From Trifolium pratense (Eukaryota > Streptophyta > Magnoliopsida > Fabales > Fabaceae), in assembly GCF_020283565.1 (NCBI RefSeq), contig NC_060061.1, positions 22,977,362-23,041,361 on the forward strand: DNA of 64,000 nt. Reading direction: 5' to 3'. The first letter of the stretch is position 1. Each line of letters starts with the position of its first letter. Below the pieces are notes generated by a model. It saw only the letters and a program-made list of their open reading frames with translations. It was not told the DNA's origin and made no database searches. A program made the translations under genes and the position numbers. Positions 13,202 to 24,518 of the stretch are shown here, piece after piece.

Positions 13202-13400
13202 TTATTCATTTTATATTTTATACATATATATTAATAAATCATTTACTAAATTGTGGGTTATAATATGATAATATTTTTTTATTATTATTTCTTTTATATA
13301 TATATATATAAATAATAAAACTTATTCATTTTATATTTTATACATATACTAAAAAATAATTTACTAAATTTTGGGTTATAATATAATAATATTTTCTTTA
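13202..13400. repeat. Direct tandem repeat, two units of about 110-120 bp
   Basis: The unit starting TTATTCATTTTATATTTTAT at about 13202 recurs at about 13322, including the shared phrase GGGTTATAATAT. The copies differ by small indels. Confidence 0.7.
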
Positions 13401-13479
13401 TTATTTCTCATATATATTAAATATAACAATATTAAAAAATATTAAGTATGAAAATAATAATTTTTTTAAAATCTAAACC

Positions 13480-13503
13480 GGACAATGCCGGGAAAATACA
13501 CTA
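13480..13503 (+). repeat. Helitron-like 3' end
   Basis: CCGG-ACAATG-CCGG can form a short hairpin and is followed by GGAAAATACACTAG and a T, fitting a Helitron terminus. The matching 5' TC end was not found, so this is tentative. The tandem repeat at 13202-13400 would be internal. Confidence 0.35.
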
Positions 13504-13884
13504 GTACTCTATAAATTAAAAAGGTATTATAGTATAATTTATTTATTTATATATTTTTTTGTAGTATTATATTGGTACGAGTTTTTCACCTCAGTTAGTG
13601 ATGACTAATCTTCGTCGGGTAATAAAAAAAAACTTCATGGGATGGTACAAATGATGACACATAGAATGAAAAGAATGTGGACGTGTAATGTATCAAATGG
13701 AAACCAAGTCATTTTGGTAGCAAAATGATGACTCACACTGTTACGTGAATCATCACATGTGTAGTTTTTAATCCAGTCCGCATGGGACACATTTGATATA
13801 TTGTTTGAACACATAAATATCAATAACAAAGGAGTACAATCATTTGTTCCATTTTTAGTTTTTTACTATCACTCAATCACAATT

Positions 13885-14460
13885 CTTATGAAAGAACTCG
13901 TCTAATTTTACTAATTCTGAGTAAATAATTTAAATTTTATCGATTAAATCATTCAATATTAACTAATTGGAGTAACAATCAACTAGGTATTCAAAATTTA
14001 AAAATTAAACGATCAATCTCACAAAATTTGACTAAATGTGTGACTTAAGATACTCGGTTAAAAAAAAAAGGAATGCATATAATACTATTTGCCACATTAG
14101 AGAATTCCAAGTTTTATCAATTGAACCATTTAATATCATCTATAACTAGTCTAACAATCAATTAGGAATTCAACTTTTGACAATCAACCAGTTTGATCTC
14201 ACTAAATTGGACTAAGTGTAACTTACCGGACACAATTCTTATGAAAGATTTCGTCTAATTTTACTAACTAATTGTGACTAATAATTCAAATTTTAACAAT
14301 GAAATCATTTAGTATCATCTAAATTGGAATAACAAGCAATTAAGTATTCAAATTTCGACAATCCACCGTTCAGTTTCGTCTAGTAGGACTAACAATGATT
14401 TAGAAATTCAAATTTCGACAATCTATAACAGTTTGATATCAACTAGTTGTAAAATATTTG
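13885..14460. repeat. Degenerate tandem repeats
   Basis: Phrases such as ATTCTTATGAAAGA, CGTCTAATTTTACTAA, AAATCATTTAGTATCA and ATTCAAATTTCGACAAT return several times in the same order with substitutions, giving at least three diverged units of roughly 120-180 bp. Confidence 0.6.
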
Positions 14461-15464
14461 TCTTAAGTAACCCAGTTCATATGAAACCATCGTGAAATCT
14501 CAACTGATTTTATCAACATTTACTAAGGAATATGATTACATGTCTCAAAAGTTGTCCAACAAATTATTGTACAAATAACACCACTCTTCTAAAATATACT
14601 CTTGATTTATTTATATTTTAACTTTGACAATTAAAATTTTAGGTAAACTCTAATCAGGTATTTTGAAGTTTTGTTGGGTACCAGTACTCTATAAATAAAT
14701 CTCATTTAAAATTAAAATTCATTTTCAAATAAATTAATATAAAAATATGTCATAAATACAAAAAAAAATTCTATAGATGTCGACACCTGACAAAACTTCG
14801 AGGTATCAAAATATTCACCTACTTTTTTTTTTGTTTATTTTGTATAGAATACAAAAATTAGTAGGTCACCCAAATCAATAAATTAAAATGCTTTTAATAA
14901 AATAAAAATCCATACATAAAATAGTCACGTGACATATGCTTAATTATAATTTTTGTTTCACTACTTTCCACCGAGTTATGAAATTGGTCTTCTTATTTTA
15001 AACTCAATTAGTATAGTCGCTCTCTCGTTTTTTTACTTTAAAATGGTCATGCGACACATTTTATATGACATGTCATATGACATAATAATAAATAACGACC
15101 AACAACAATGAAATTATTGTAAGAAAGGTGTCCTAAAATTTCAATTAAAATATGATACATCATCATTTTTAACCAAAAAAGATAAACAAAACTTTTTGAG
15201 AAAACAAAAATATTACGGACTAAATATTTATGTAACGGTTTTGATTCGATTTGAATCGTTTTTTAATAATCAATCTAAAATTCAACGCGATCCAACGAAT
15301 TTTACGAAATGACATCAAAACACAAAATATTTGATTTTTATGCATTTGAGTAATAGAATTTTTTTTTCTACCCCAACAATTGTCAATCTACCCCAACATT
15401 AATTTTGAATGGACGAATTTACCCTCATATATAAACTAAAACACTGAAGAAAAAAATTTGGTTA

Positions 15465-15925
15465 CCAGAACACTTTGGAAAAAAGTGTTCTGATATGTAA
15501 ATTTTTTTTTTTACCTGAACACTTTGAAAAAAAGTGTGTAGGTATGTAAAATTTTTCCAAATTTATTTTGTTACCTACACACTTTGGAAAAAAGTGTTCA
15601 GGTATATAAAATATTTTTTTTTTACCTGAACACTTTGAAAAAAAGTGTGTAGGTATGTAAAATTTTTCCAAATTTATTTTGTTACCTACACACTTTGGAA
15701 AAAAATGTTTAGGTATGTAAAATTTTTAAAATTTTTTTTTTTTTTACCTGAACACTTTGAAAAAAAGTGTGTAGGTATGTAAAAAAATAGGCTATTTTTG
15801 GAAATTTATTTTATATACCTGAACATTTTTTTCCAAAGCGTGTAGGTAACAAAATAAATTTGGAAAAATTTTACATACCTACACACTTTTTTTCAAAGTG
15901 TTCAGGTAAAAAAAAAAAATTAAAA
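15465..15925. repeat. Array of short hairpins with a central inversion
   Basis: The array is made of units with an ACACTTT...AAAGTGT palindrome, flanked alternately by ACCTGA and TGTAGGTATGTAAA. Direct units occupy about 15465-15790. From about 15795 the same motifs run in the opposite sense, so the block can fold back on itself. The open frame across it is an artefact of the repeat. Confidence 0.85.
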
Positions 15926-16138
15926 AAAAAAAATGGAAATTGTTGGATGAATTGATGAAACGTGAGAAAAAGGAAATTGTGAAATTCCACCGAAGAAACA
16001 GCCCTTGTTTGAACGCATAAACAGCACTAATATAGGATGATCTGTTTCATTTTTTAGTTTTTTTCAGTATCACTCACTCACCTTTAAAACTAAATTCAGT
16101 GGTTCAGGGTTTCTTACAAACACTTAACCTGCAAGCAA

Positions 16139-19100
16139 ATGTTGAATCATTTCCTTACCAGAGCTTCAAGGGTTTCATCTCTTACCAAACACAATGTTCT
16201 TCCTGCTTTCAATTTTTCCAGGTATTTTATTTACTCTTTTGATTGATTGATGCTTTATATGAATTAACCACCGGTTTGATTTCGATTTGTTGAAATCATC
16301 AGCTTTGTTTGATTTAGATCTCACCCATCCATTACAAATTGGTCGGCTCATATTGTATCTTAACAAAATTAGCACTAAACAATCTCAACCTTTAACTTCA
16401 ATTCAAACGGTCCTGATTTAAAACGGCGTGAAAACTGTGTGGATTTTTACAGCAGGAACACTTTATAAACAAAAATGCACTTTTAATGTATCTGGTCTAT
16501 ATTACAGGTCAGATACATTAAATATACAATGAACCTAAAAGTGTTTTTTTGTTTATAAAGTGTTAGGGAGGGAGTACTTTTATACGGTGTTGGAATACAA
16601 TGTCAAATTTTAGATGTTCAAATCATCTCTTAAAGATTTTAGAGGGCAATGTGACCCTAATACTTTGCCACTTCAGCTAATTTTTGTAATCGTGTCTTAA
16701 AATTGATATGAAGTAGCAAAATAATGAGCTCACATTGGATGACAGGTTTTACATGGCCCTTGAACAATTCTTAATGTAGTTTTTGAGTAATAAGTACCTT
16801 TTTACAATAACTTGCAGGTCTGTCCATTCAATACCACTTGCTACAGTAGAAGCAGAAGAGATATCTGGTGCAAGGCCTGCCGAAGTTTTGAACTTGGGTA
16901 GGCACTGTAACTGTTGCTGTTTTTGTTCTTCACAGATGTTTTTAGGAATTTTATAATACTATGATTGATTTAGATGAATAAAGATTGAGAATGGTTACCA
17001 ATTACCTATCTGCATTGTGTCAAACGTACTATTCAACCAAGAACAGTTTGCCAACGTAACGAGTCTAAGTTTACAAAAGCGTTCGCCAACTTTGATAGGT
17101 AAAAGCTTTGCAAGCAAATAGAGCAGAGAGCTTACCGTCTGTTTCTATTAGAGTCGTGAGCTTGTTTTGGTCCGTGAAGGGAGCAACTTGCTACATCCCG
17201 CGTTCTTGCACGGCTCGTAATTTTAAGTTCATAAAAGATGCTGTTATATGATGGAAAATGAAAAATTAGTTTCGTAATATAAATTCTTCTTTTATTCATC
17301 AAAATCTGAATGGTACTAAGTGTTATTGTAAATTTTGTATGATGTAGTTTCCAAGAAATTGACCTTTAATCAAACTTCTTGTGTAATGCTATGACGACCA
17401 TCACTCTGAATGTATTTTTGTGCTTCATTTTCAGTACAGGGTAAATGGATCGGATCGTCAAACTGGAATACTGTTGTGGATCCTTTAAATGGGGAGCCGT
17501 TTATTAAAGTTGCTGAAGTTGACGAAGCAGGCGTTCAGGTCCTTTACTTGTGAAATATATTCATTTTGTTGTGCCCAGAAAAAACTGTTTAGTGAAAACT
17601 CAAACATGATATATTCGAGGATGTATTCTTTTATTACTTCCTTACTTTTTCAAACTATGAAATATTTAAGTGATTGAGGCATTGCCTTATCAGTCACCAC
17701 TCAACCAACACCTATTTGCTTCAATAAGAGGTTCGAGTTTAAAGCTTCAACCTCTGTGTGAGACAAGGTTCTCATCATTTTATGCAGAATAAAAAAAAGA
17801 AACACAAATTTTAATTTGAAGCCTATAGATGAGTTTATTGTAATTCAAATAGTTGTTTTAGACAGAGATGTTGACTAAAATTTTCCATTTCTTTGACTTA
17901 CCAGCCTTTTGTTGATAGCTTGACCAGCTGTCCCAAACATGGTTTGCACAATCCTTTTAAGGCACCAGAGAGGTATGTGCACATTATTTTTCTTCCCTCT
18001 TCAATTTCATTATAGAAAGGATTATTGATTGCCATCTACGTTAAAAACTAAAAATTGAGTATAATAAAATATGAATTCTCATATTCTTATTTTGGCCATC
18101 TTTTTGAAGTGTAGGTGTTTTTTTACCTTTTTTTTTATAAATCTTTTGCAGATATCTTATGTATGGCGACATATCTGCTAAGGCAGCTCAAATGCTCTCA
18201 CTTCCTAAGGTATTTCCAACAAAATATTTCTTTTTGCATGTTCCTTTATTGAATTTGATACGGTATTATGACATTTTCTGGTCTGGTCCGTGCAGCTATG
18301 CACTTCATTTAGTAGGAAAAGATTTTGTATGTTATTATCCCGGTTTTTCTCTTCTTTAATTGGAAACTGTACATGATTTTACTCTACATGACCCTCAGGT
18401 TTCAGATTTCTTTGTAAGGCTAATACAGAGAGTTTCTCCCAAGAGTTATCAGCAGGCTTTTGCAGAAGTTTATGTGACACAAAAGTTTCTAGAGAACTTC
18501 TGCGGAGATCAGGTACATCAAACTAAGACTTGCCATTGCCAAATGTAGAAATCCCAATAACCTTCTGATAGTTATCCTCGACTTGTAGATATTATTCAAT
18601 TTCCTTCTGAATTTTTCATTGATGTCCGACTTCTTCTGTGGCGGAATAATTTCACGCTATCACACACACAATAGGGAGGGGAGGGTGGGGGGAGAGACAG
18701 AGAGATAACTTTATCTCACATGGTTTCTCTATGAAGTTCATATAATTGGTTTGGCAATTTCTTTCTTCTTTGTTCTTTCTTCATTTCAACAAATTTTTTG
18801 CAGGTTCGTTTCTTGGCTAGGTCTTTTGCAGTACCTGGAAATCATCTTGGGCAGCAAAGTCACGGCTTCCGTTGGCCATATGGTCCGGTAAGGATTTTAT
18901 TTATTTTTAAATTGGTATATCCTGTTCTGAAGACTGAAATAAGAGTCTTTGTCATTCTCTCACAGTGGATAGATTGTTCCCCAAAATTTAGATTAGCGGT
19001 GCCATGTCGATTCTTCATGCAGTTATCCAATAAGTGTCTGTGTCTGGTTTATGATGTGAATCATTATATTTATTCGCCCTTGCTTTGTGTATCATAATCT

Positions 19101-19518
19101 CAATGGTGAGAGTTTGTTCTGCAGGTGGCAATTATTACTCCTTTTAATTTTCCCCTAGAAATTCCAGTCCTTCAATTAATGGGTGCACTTTATATGGGCA
19201 ACAAGCCAGTCCTTAAAGTTGATAGCAAGGTAACTTCTGGCTCTGATTTAACGGCTTTAACGAAATTACATCTAATACAAATTTGATACAAGACGGCTAC
19301 CATCTAGACTACATAATATGTTGATTGTTATTAATATTGTGGTGAAAATAATTTTGATGTAATGGATATTCTTTTTCTTTGGATGAGGGAAATTATGCAT
19401 TTTCCCCACCATGCAAGAATACCTGACTTTGTAGATGTTTTCACTCGGTTTTAGAATCCGTTGTGTCGATTACTGTTAGGCATTCTTATTTTGCTCTGAT
19501 TCTGTTGGATTTTGGAAA

Positions 19519-19602
<84 letters not shown>

Positions 19603-21298
19603 CATCATCATCATTTGCATTAAAAATTAAAGTGTAATTTTTCTGCAGTTTATTTTGAAACCATTGACTCGTATTGTTGTAGGTGAGCATTGTTATGGAG
19701 CAAATGTTGCGCCTTCTTCATTCCTGTGGCTTACCTGTAGAAGATGTAGACTTCATAAATTGTGATGGCAAGACAATGAACAAGCTACTGCTAGAGGTTG
19801 GTTTTTTTTTATACCTTTTTTTTTCTCATACAAACGTTTATATTGTAGAGCATATATTGTTCCTGAAAAATTACCAATTTACTTTATAATTTTATTATAT
19901 CATAAAGATCTCAATTTTCAATTCACTCATATTATTGGGTCTTATTGCCTTTTGAACTCCTTTTTGTAATTATCATATATCTATATCTGTATGTGGTAAC
20001 ATGTTCCTTTTATAATCGTGGAGTAATATTATATTTACAGGCAAATCCAAGAATGACCCTTTTCACGGGTAGTTCAAGAGTGGCAGAGAAGTTGGCTATT
20101 GATTTGAAGGGCCGCGTTAAATTAGAAGATGCTGGATTTGACTGGAAAATATTGGGCCCTGATGTCCATCAGGTTTCTTTCAATATTTTGTGGATTCCAG
20201 AATGACAGTACTCACTGTCTTGGATTTCAGTTGTATAATATATTTTCTGGATTGCAGGAAGATTACACTGCATGGGTATGTGACCAGGATGCATATGCAT
20301 GCAGCGGTCAGAAGTGTTCAGCACAATCATTGTTATTTATGCATGAGGTTGGTTCAGCACAATCATTCTTTATACATGGTTTAATGTCCTCATGAACTAG
20401 GGTAAAGTTGTCTTTACTAACTCCGGTGTTTTAATTTCTCTTGTTCAGAACTGGTCTAAGACTAACTTGATATCTAAGCTGAAAGAACTTGCTGAGAGAA
20501 GAAAGCTAGCAGACTTGACAATTGGCCCAGTCCTTACTGTAAGTATTTATCATTTGAAACTGTTTCAATGGCTGGCTCCCTTGAAGTTTACGGAGTTCTT
20601 GCTGCAGTGCATTTGGAAGAACAATTATCTACTTTATTTATTTGAAATTCTTATTTTTTTTACTCATGTTGCAGTTTACAACTGAATCATTGCTCGAGCA
20701 CACGAAAAATTTACTTGAGATACCAGGATCAAAGCTGCTCTTTGGGGGTGAGCCTTTGGAGGACCATTCGATTCCGCAAGTTTATGGTGCTATTAAACCA
20801 ACTGCAGTTTATGTTCCCCTAGAAGAAATTGTGAAGGATAAGAATTATGACCTTGTGACAAAAGAAATATTTGGACCCTTCCAGGTGTGAAAAAATTAGA
20901 CTTGGAACATGAAATATAATGTGAATTTGCTTTTTTGCAAGATAAATAATTTTTATTTTGATTTCCAGGTTATTACTGACTACAAAAGCAGTCAACTACC
21001 AATTGTGTTGGAGATTTTGGAAAAAATGCATGCACACCTAACTGCCGCCGTAGTTTCAAATGATCCTTTATTTTTACAAGAAGTGATTGGGAAATCAGTA
21101 AATGGCACCACTTATGCAGGTCTAAGAGCAAGAACAACCGGAGCTCCACAAAACCACTGGTTTGGACCAGCCGGTGATCCTAGGGGTGCAGGAATTGGAA
21201 CACCAGAGGCTATAAAACTTGTATGGTCTTGCCACAGAGAAATAATTTATGATTATGGACCAGTTTCAAAGGATTGGGAAATTCCTCCTTCAACATGA
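16139..21298 (+). CDS. P5CDH: Delta-1-pyrroline-5-carboxylate dehydrogenase, mitochondrial (ALDH12)
   Basis: This enzyme oxidises P5C/glutamate semialdehyde to glutamate with NAD+, the second step of proline breakdown in the mitochondrial matrix. Fourteen exons join without a frame break: 16139-16221, 16818-16897, 17435-17538, 17905-17972, 18152-18209, 18399-18512, 18804-18887, 19125-19229, 19683-19796, 20041-20172, 20258-20347, 20449-20538, 20675-20884, 20969-21298. They total 553 residues (Arabidopsis ALDH12A1 is about 556). The N-terminus MLNHFLTRASRVSSL is basic and Ser-rich, fitting a mitochondrial presequence. VAIITPFNFPLEIPVLQLMG is the coenzyme-fold motif. The catalytic Cys is about residue 334 in SGQKCSAQ, and KEIFGPFQV is the ALDH signature near the end. 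Intron 1 carries a MITE and intron 8 an ATT microsatellite. Promoter boundaries are not visible. Confidence 0.96.
16450..16574. mobile_element. Hairpin MITE in P5CDH intron 1
   Basis: A 125-bp, almost fully self-complementary element: ACACTTTATAAACAAAAA near the left end pairs with its complement at the right, and TTAATGTATCTG with CAGATACATTAA. It ends in AGGGAGGGAG and is flanked by TA on both sides, as in Stowaway/Tc1-mariner MITEs. It is the same family as 23306-23421. Confidence 0.75.
19519..19601. repeat. (ATT)n microsatellite in P5CDH intron 8
   Basis: Roughly 27 perfect ATT units, followed by a short ATC run. On the minus strand it reads as a spurious poly-Asn frame. Confidence 0.97.
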
Positions 21299-22432
21299 AA
21301 AGTCCTATGTGATGTTAGATGGCTGAGATTAGTATGTCCCTCACAATTTTAGATTTTTGAATAAATTTTAATTTTTAGGGAATCCGGTATTCATAGGTAG
21401 GTTGTAGTAAATGAGGTAACAATTTTATTTTATATTTATATATTTTAGAATAAACTTAAGTTGATTGAGTTCTTATATCCTACAAAAATATTGAGTTCTT
21501 ATTAGCTCTGATAATCCTTTCATTTACACGTCGAGCTATCATGATAAAAGTAGTCAGAAAACTGGATTTGTGTTTCTTGGTATGATCTTAATTTGAAGCA
21601 GCTAACAAATTGATTATGGAGTTATGTAGAAATCAAGATTATCAGAGGATGATATATCATCATTAATTAAACAATGTAAAATGGGTGATTTAAGGATAAT
21701 ATTTCATTGAACTTGGAGAATATTAAGTATGAACATGATTCATAAACCAGGAAAATAATAATTATGTACTGTATTAACATATTTTTGCTACAAAAGTGAC
21801 TAGTAAAAATGAAAAGAACGAGTACAACATAAGAAATCAACGCAATGCAGACAATTCTTAAATTCATTCTTGAATTATGATGATTACTAATGATGGACAG
21901 GTTCCTTGGTGTAGTGACTTACTTAATTAGAACATATGCTCATACATTTGGTTACTCTCTTCAATAAGGAACAATAAAGTCATCATGATATCCAAAATGT
22001 ACAAGAGAATATGTTCATGTATGTTAGTTGAGAAATTGTATAGAAATTCTCAAATATAACAGAATGCTACATTCATGTAGAGATATGTGATTTTTCTTTG
22101 TTAGGATATATGGCTTTTAAATTCATTTGTTGATAACTCCCAGTTTAATAACAAGATTCTCATTTGTTGAATACTCTCAGTTTAATAACATATCTCAACA
22201 TGATTCTCAAATATATTTGATGTGCTACACTCCAAACTTATAAGTCGTAAAACTTTTCATTATAATAAACTAAATGTATTTTAGGGAGCAGATTTTGCTG
22301 CTAGGGTAGTAAGAAGCTAGTTTTAAATATACTAATCTCAGACACGTCACTTCTATGAGAATAAATTTCCTCTACTTGCGTCTGTGAATCGCTTTCGAAG
22401 ATTATGCTTTGATGGCCTAAATTGTGCATCCA
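21299..22432. other. Spacer after P5CDH
   Basis: AT-rich sequence with the P5CDH 3' UTR at its left end. No coding region or clear repeat was recognised. Confidence 0.5.
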
Positions 22433-22844
22433 CTACATTGCCTTCAATAAAGCTTCGGTCTTCCCTACTAAAACTGTCATACTCCCTCCATGCCAGCTAG
22501 TAAATGCTTGAACAAAGCTCCTGTTACTGTCCTGCAAACAGCACCCTAAACCAGTCACAACATTGTGAAAACTTGAATCAACATTGCATTTAAGTCGCCC
22601 TTGACTTGGTGCCTCCCACTTCGAGATGAACATGTTCGACATATTAGCAGGTTACTGTGTGCTATTGGAACTAACAGCCTGCCACTCCTCCCACATCCTG
22701 AAAGATTACACTCCAATTTGAGCACCATTAATTGTCTCCTCGTTCCACAACCAATTGTTTCAGTTTTGCCAAATTCCCACGCAACAACCGCCACACGTAC
22801 TACAACTCCCATGGGCTCCTTCTTAAACAAATTAACCAAAATTT
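22433..22844 (-). pseudogene. LINE RNase H-domain fragment
   Basis: The minus strand encodes KWEAPSQGRLKCNVDSSFH, then GLGCCLQDSNRSFVQAFTSW and KTEALLKAM, the RNase H-like (RVT_3) domain seen at the C-terminus of plant LINE polyproteins. A frame upstream reading WNEETINGAQ and WEEWQAV fits the preceding linker but is separated by stops. It abuts the broken end of the aldo-keto reductase pseudogene at about 22845. Confidence 0.75.
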
Positions 22845-23698
22845 TGTTTCGTCCGGCTTGGTTCGCAGCATAGGGATCAGGTCTAATATTGTTCTGCAAA
22901 CAATGTTCCCTAAGCATTCCAGTAGATGCTTTAGATATTCCTGATATTGACTTGTAGCAATGTTTGATTCTATTTAATGAAATTACAATCTGACAAAGAA
23001 CTATTTGCATTAACTATGATATCTTCACTAGAGATTGTTTAGCATACTCCAAGATAAAACCTGCTGTAATGTTTGAAATTCATCCATACTTCCAGCTGAG
23101 TCTCTAGTCAAATTTTGTCAGAAGCATGGAATTTGTTCAACAGCACACACTCCACTGGGTGGTGCTGCAGCAAACACAAAATTGTTTGGTTCAGTTTCAT
23201 GTTTAGATGACCAAGTTCTCAAAGTGACTTCTCAATAATCAGTTCCAACACGAATTAGTAGCTTATTATCTTCCAGCCATTGTCTACACAAAATCAATAA
23301 TCGTACTAAACAAAAGTTCACTTTTTAGGTTCATTCAATAATTAATGTATCTGATACTGATACATTAAGTATTGAATGAACCTAAAATGTGAACTTTTGC
23401 TATGTATGAGACCGGAGGGAGTAACTAATTTGAGGGTCTTCTTTGTGTTGCGACAATTTGATTGCAGGGTTTGGATGAAAAGTACAAGAAGTCTTCTGCT
23501 CAGATTGCTCTTCACTGGGGCATTCAAAGGAACATTGTGCTCATTCCTAAAACATCAAAACTGTAGATATTGAAAGAAAACTTCCAGGTATTTGATTTTG
23601 AATTGTCTAAAGAGGACGTAGAGATCATCAGTAATATCGACAAGAAATATCGAACTAATCAACCGGCCAAGTTTTGGGGGATAGATATTTATGGATGA
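22845..23698 (+). pseudogene. Truncated aldo-keto reductase pseudogene
   Basis: This is a second copy of the gene at 5841-8436, retaining only the last ~30 bases of exon 4 (GGCTTGGTTCGCAGCATAGG) and then exons 5 and 6. Exons 1-3 are missing. Exon 5 has several small deletions, for example loss of the bases after CCTGCTGT that encode NQIET. Exon 6 has an in-frame TAG where the functional gene reads GAG in SKLERLKE (23562-23564), although the C-terminal LSKED...[13 protein letters not shown] still reads. Intron 5 carries a MITE absent from the working copy. The 3' flank continues to match until the neighbouring gene. Confidence 0.92.
23306..23421. mobile_element. Hairpin MITE in the pseudogene intron
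   Basis: A 116-bp foldback element: CAAAAGTTCAC and TTTTAGGTTCATTCAATA on the left are complementary to the right half. It ends in GGAGGGAG and is flanked by TA. The orthologous place in the working copy (about 8158) lacks it, giving a natural empty site. Confidence 0.85.
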
Positions 23699-24518
23699 GA
23701 ATGTCTTCCTTTCTAAGCATGTATCATGGTCCTCTGAATATGGAAGAAAACATTCTAATTTGGCATATTCTAAATTTCTAATCTTTGGACCATTCATAGT
23801 AGCTCATTTGAATTGATTTTATGAATTATGAGGGAGAAAATGCAGAATATTTTGCTGCTTAACTTGATGCTCATCCATTTGTTTACTCTTATTCTAGTTC
23901 ATTTGGTAATCCATGGGAATGTTTAGTTGATAAGTTATTGAAATATAGACGAGAAATTATAAGCTTTTTTATAGATTTTCTCAAATAAAACTTGACTTTT
24001 AGATACGTTACATGGTACTCCCTCCCTGTCTTAAAATAGTTGTCACAAATTGACTTACACATGTCAATGTACAACCGAGACAAATCGAACATCTTATATA
24101 CTAACATATGTCTTTATATTTTACTAAACATTGAGGGCACGCTGGGCAATCATCTAATCACACTCACTGATTCACCCCTACTGTGCTTCTCTTGCTCGAG
24201 TTATTTCTGACTTCTGATTGGCGCTTCGCTTGGCTGGTTTAGTTTCTCTCTAGCTACTCCATTTAAGTAAAAAAAAAAAAACTATACTCCTATCTAGAAT
24301 AGTAAAGGTAACAAGTTTTTCTTTTATAATCAGAAATCAACTGTATAGAATTCACGTTGGTGTCAAAAGAATCGACACAATAACTACTCGACTTCAATAT
24401 TAAGTTCGGACAAAATCAACGGTATAAATAAAACCTTAAACTAAATATGTACATATTGAGAAGCGGGAAAAAAAAATTACTGCGTTATGTTGAGATAATT
24501 ACACTTTGCCTCACAATC

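Larger units (their letters stand above)
10141..15440. other. AT-rich intergenic region with repeats only
   Basis: No gene was recognised. The region holds a SINE-like repeat, a degraded LTR-like piece, a Helitron-like end and two sets of degenerate tandem repeats, listed separately. The phrase around 12270-12370 (GTGTTGGAATTTTAGATGTT, then CTTTGCCAC) recurs at 16580-16690 in P5CDH intron 1, so it is a dispersed repeat. Confidence 0.6.

Noticed and set aside
15462..15671. Repetitive minus-strand frame with FFSKCSGKKK motifs
   Set aside because: It arises from the hairpin repeat array; period and composition follow the DNA repeat.
19451..19690. Frame with a long poly-Asn run on the minus strand
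   Set aside because: Direct translation of the ATT microsatellite inside P5CDH intron 8.
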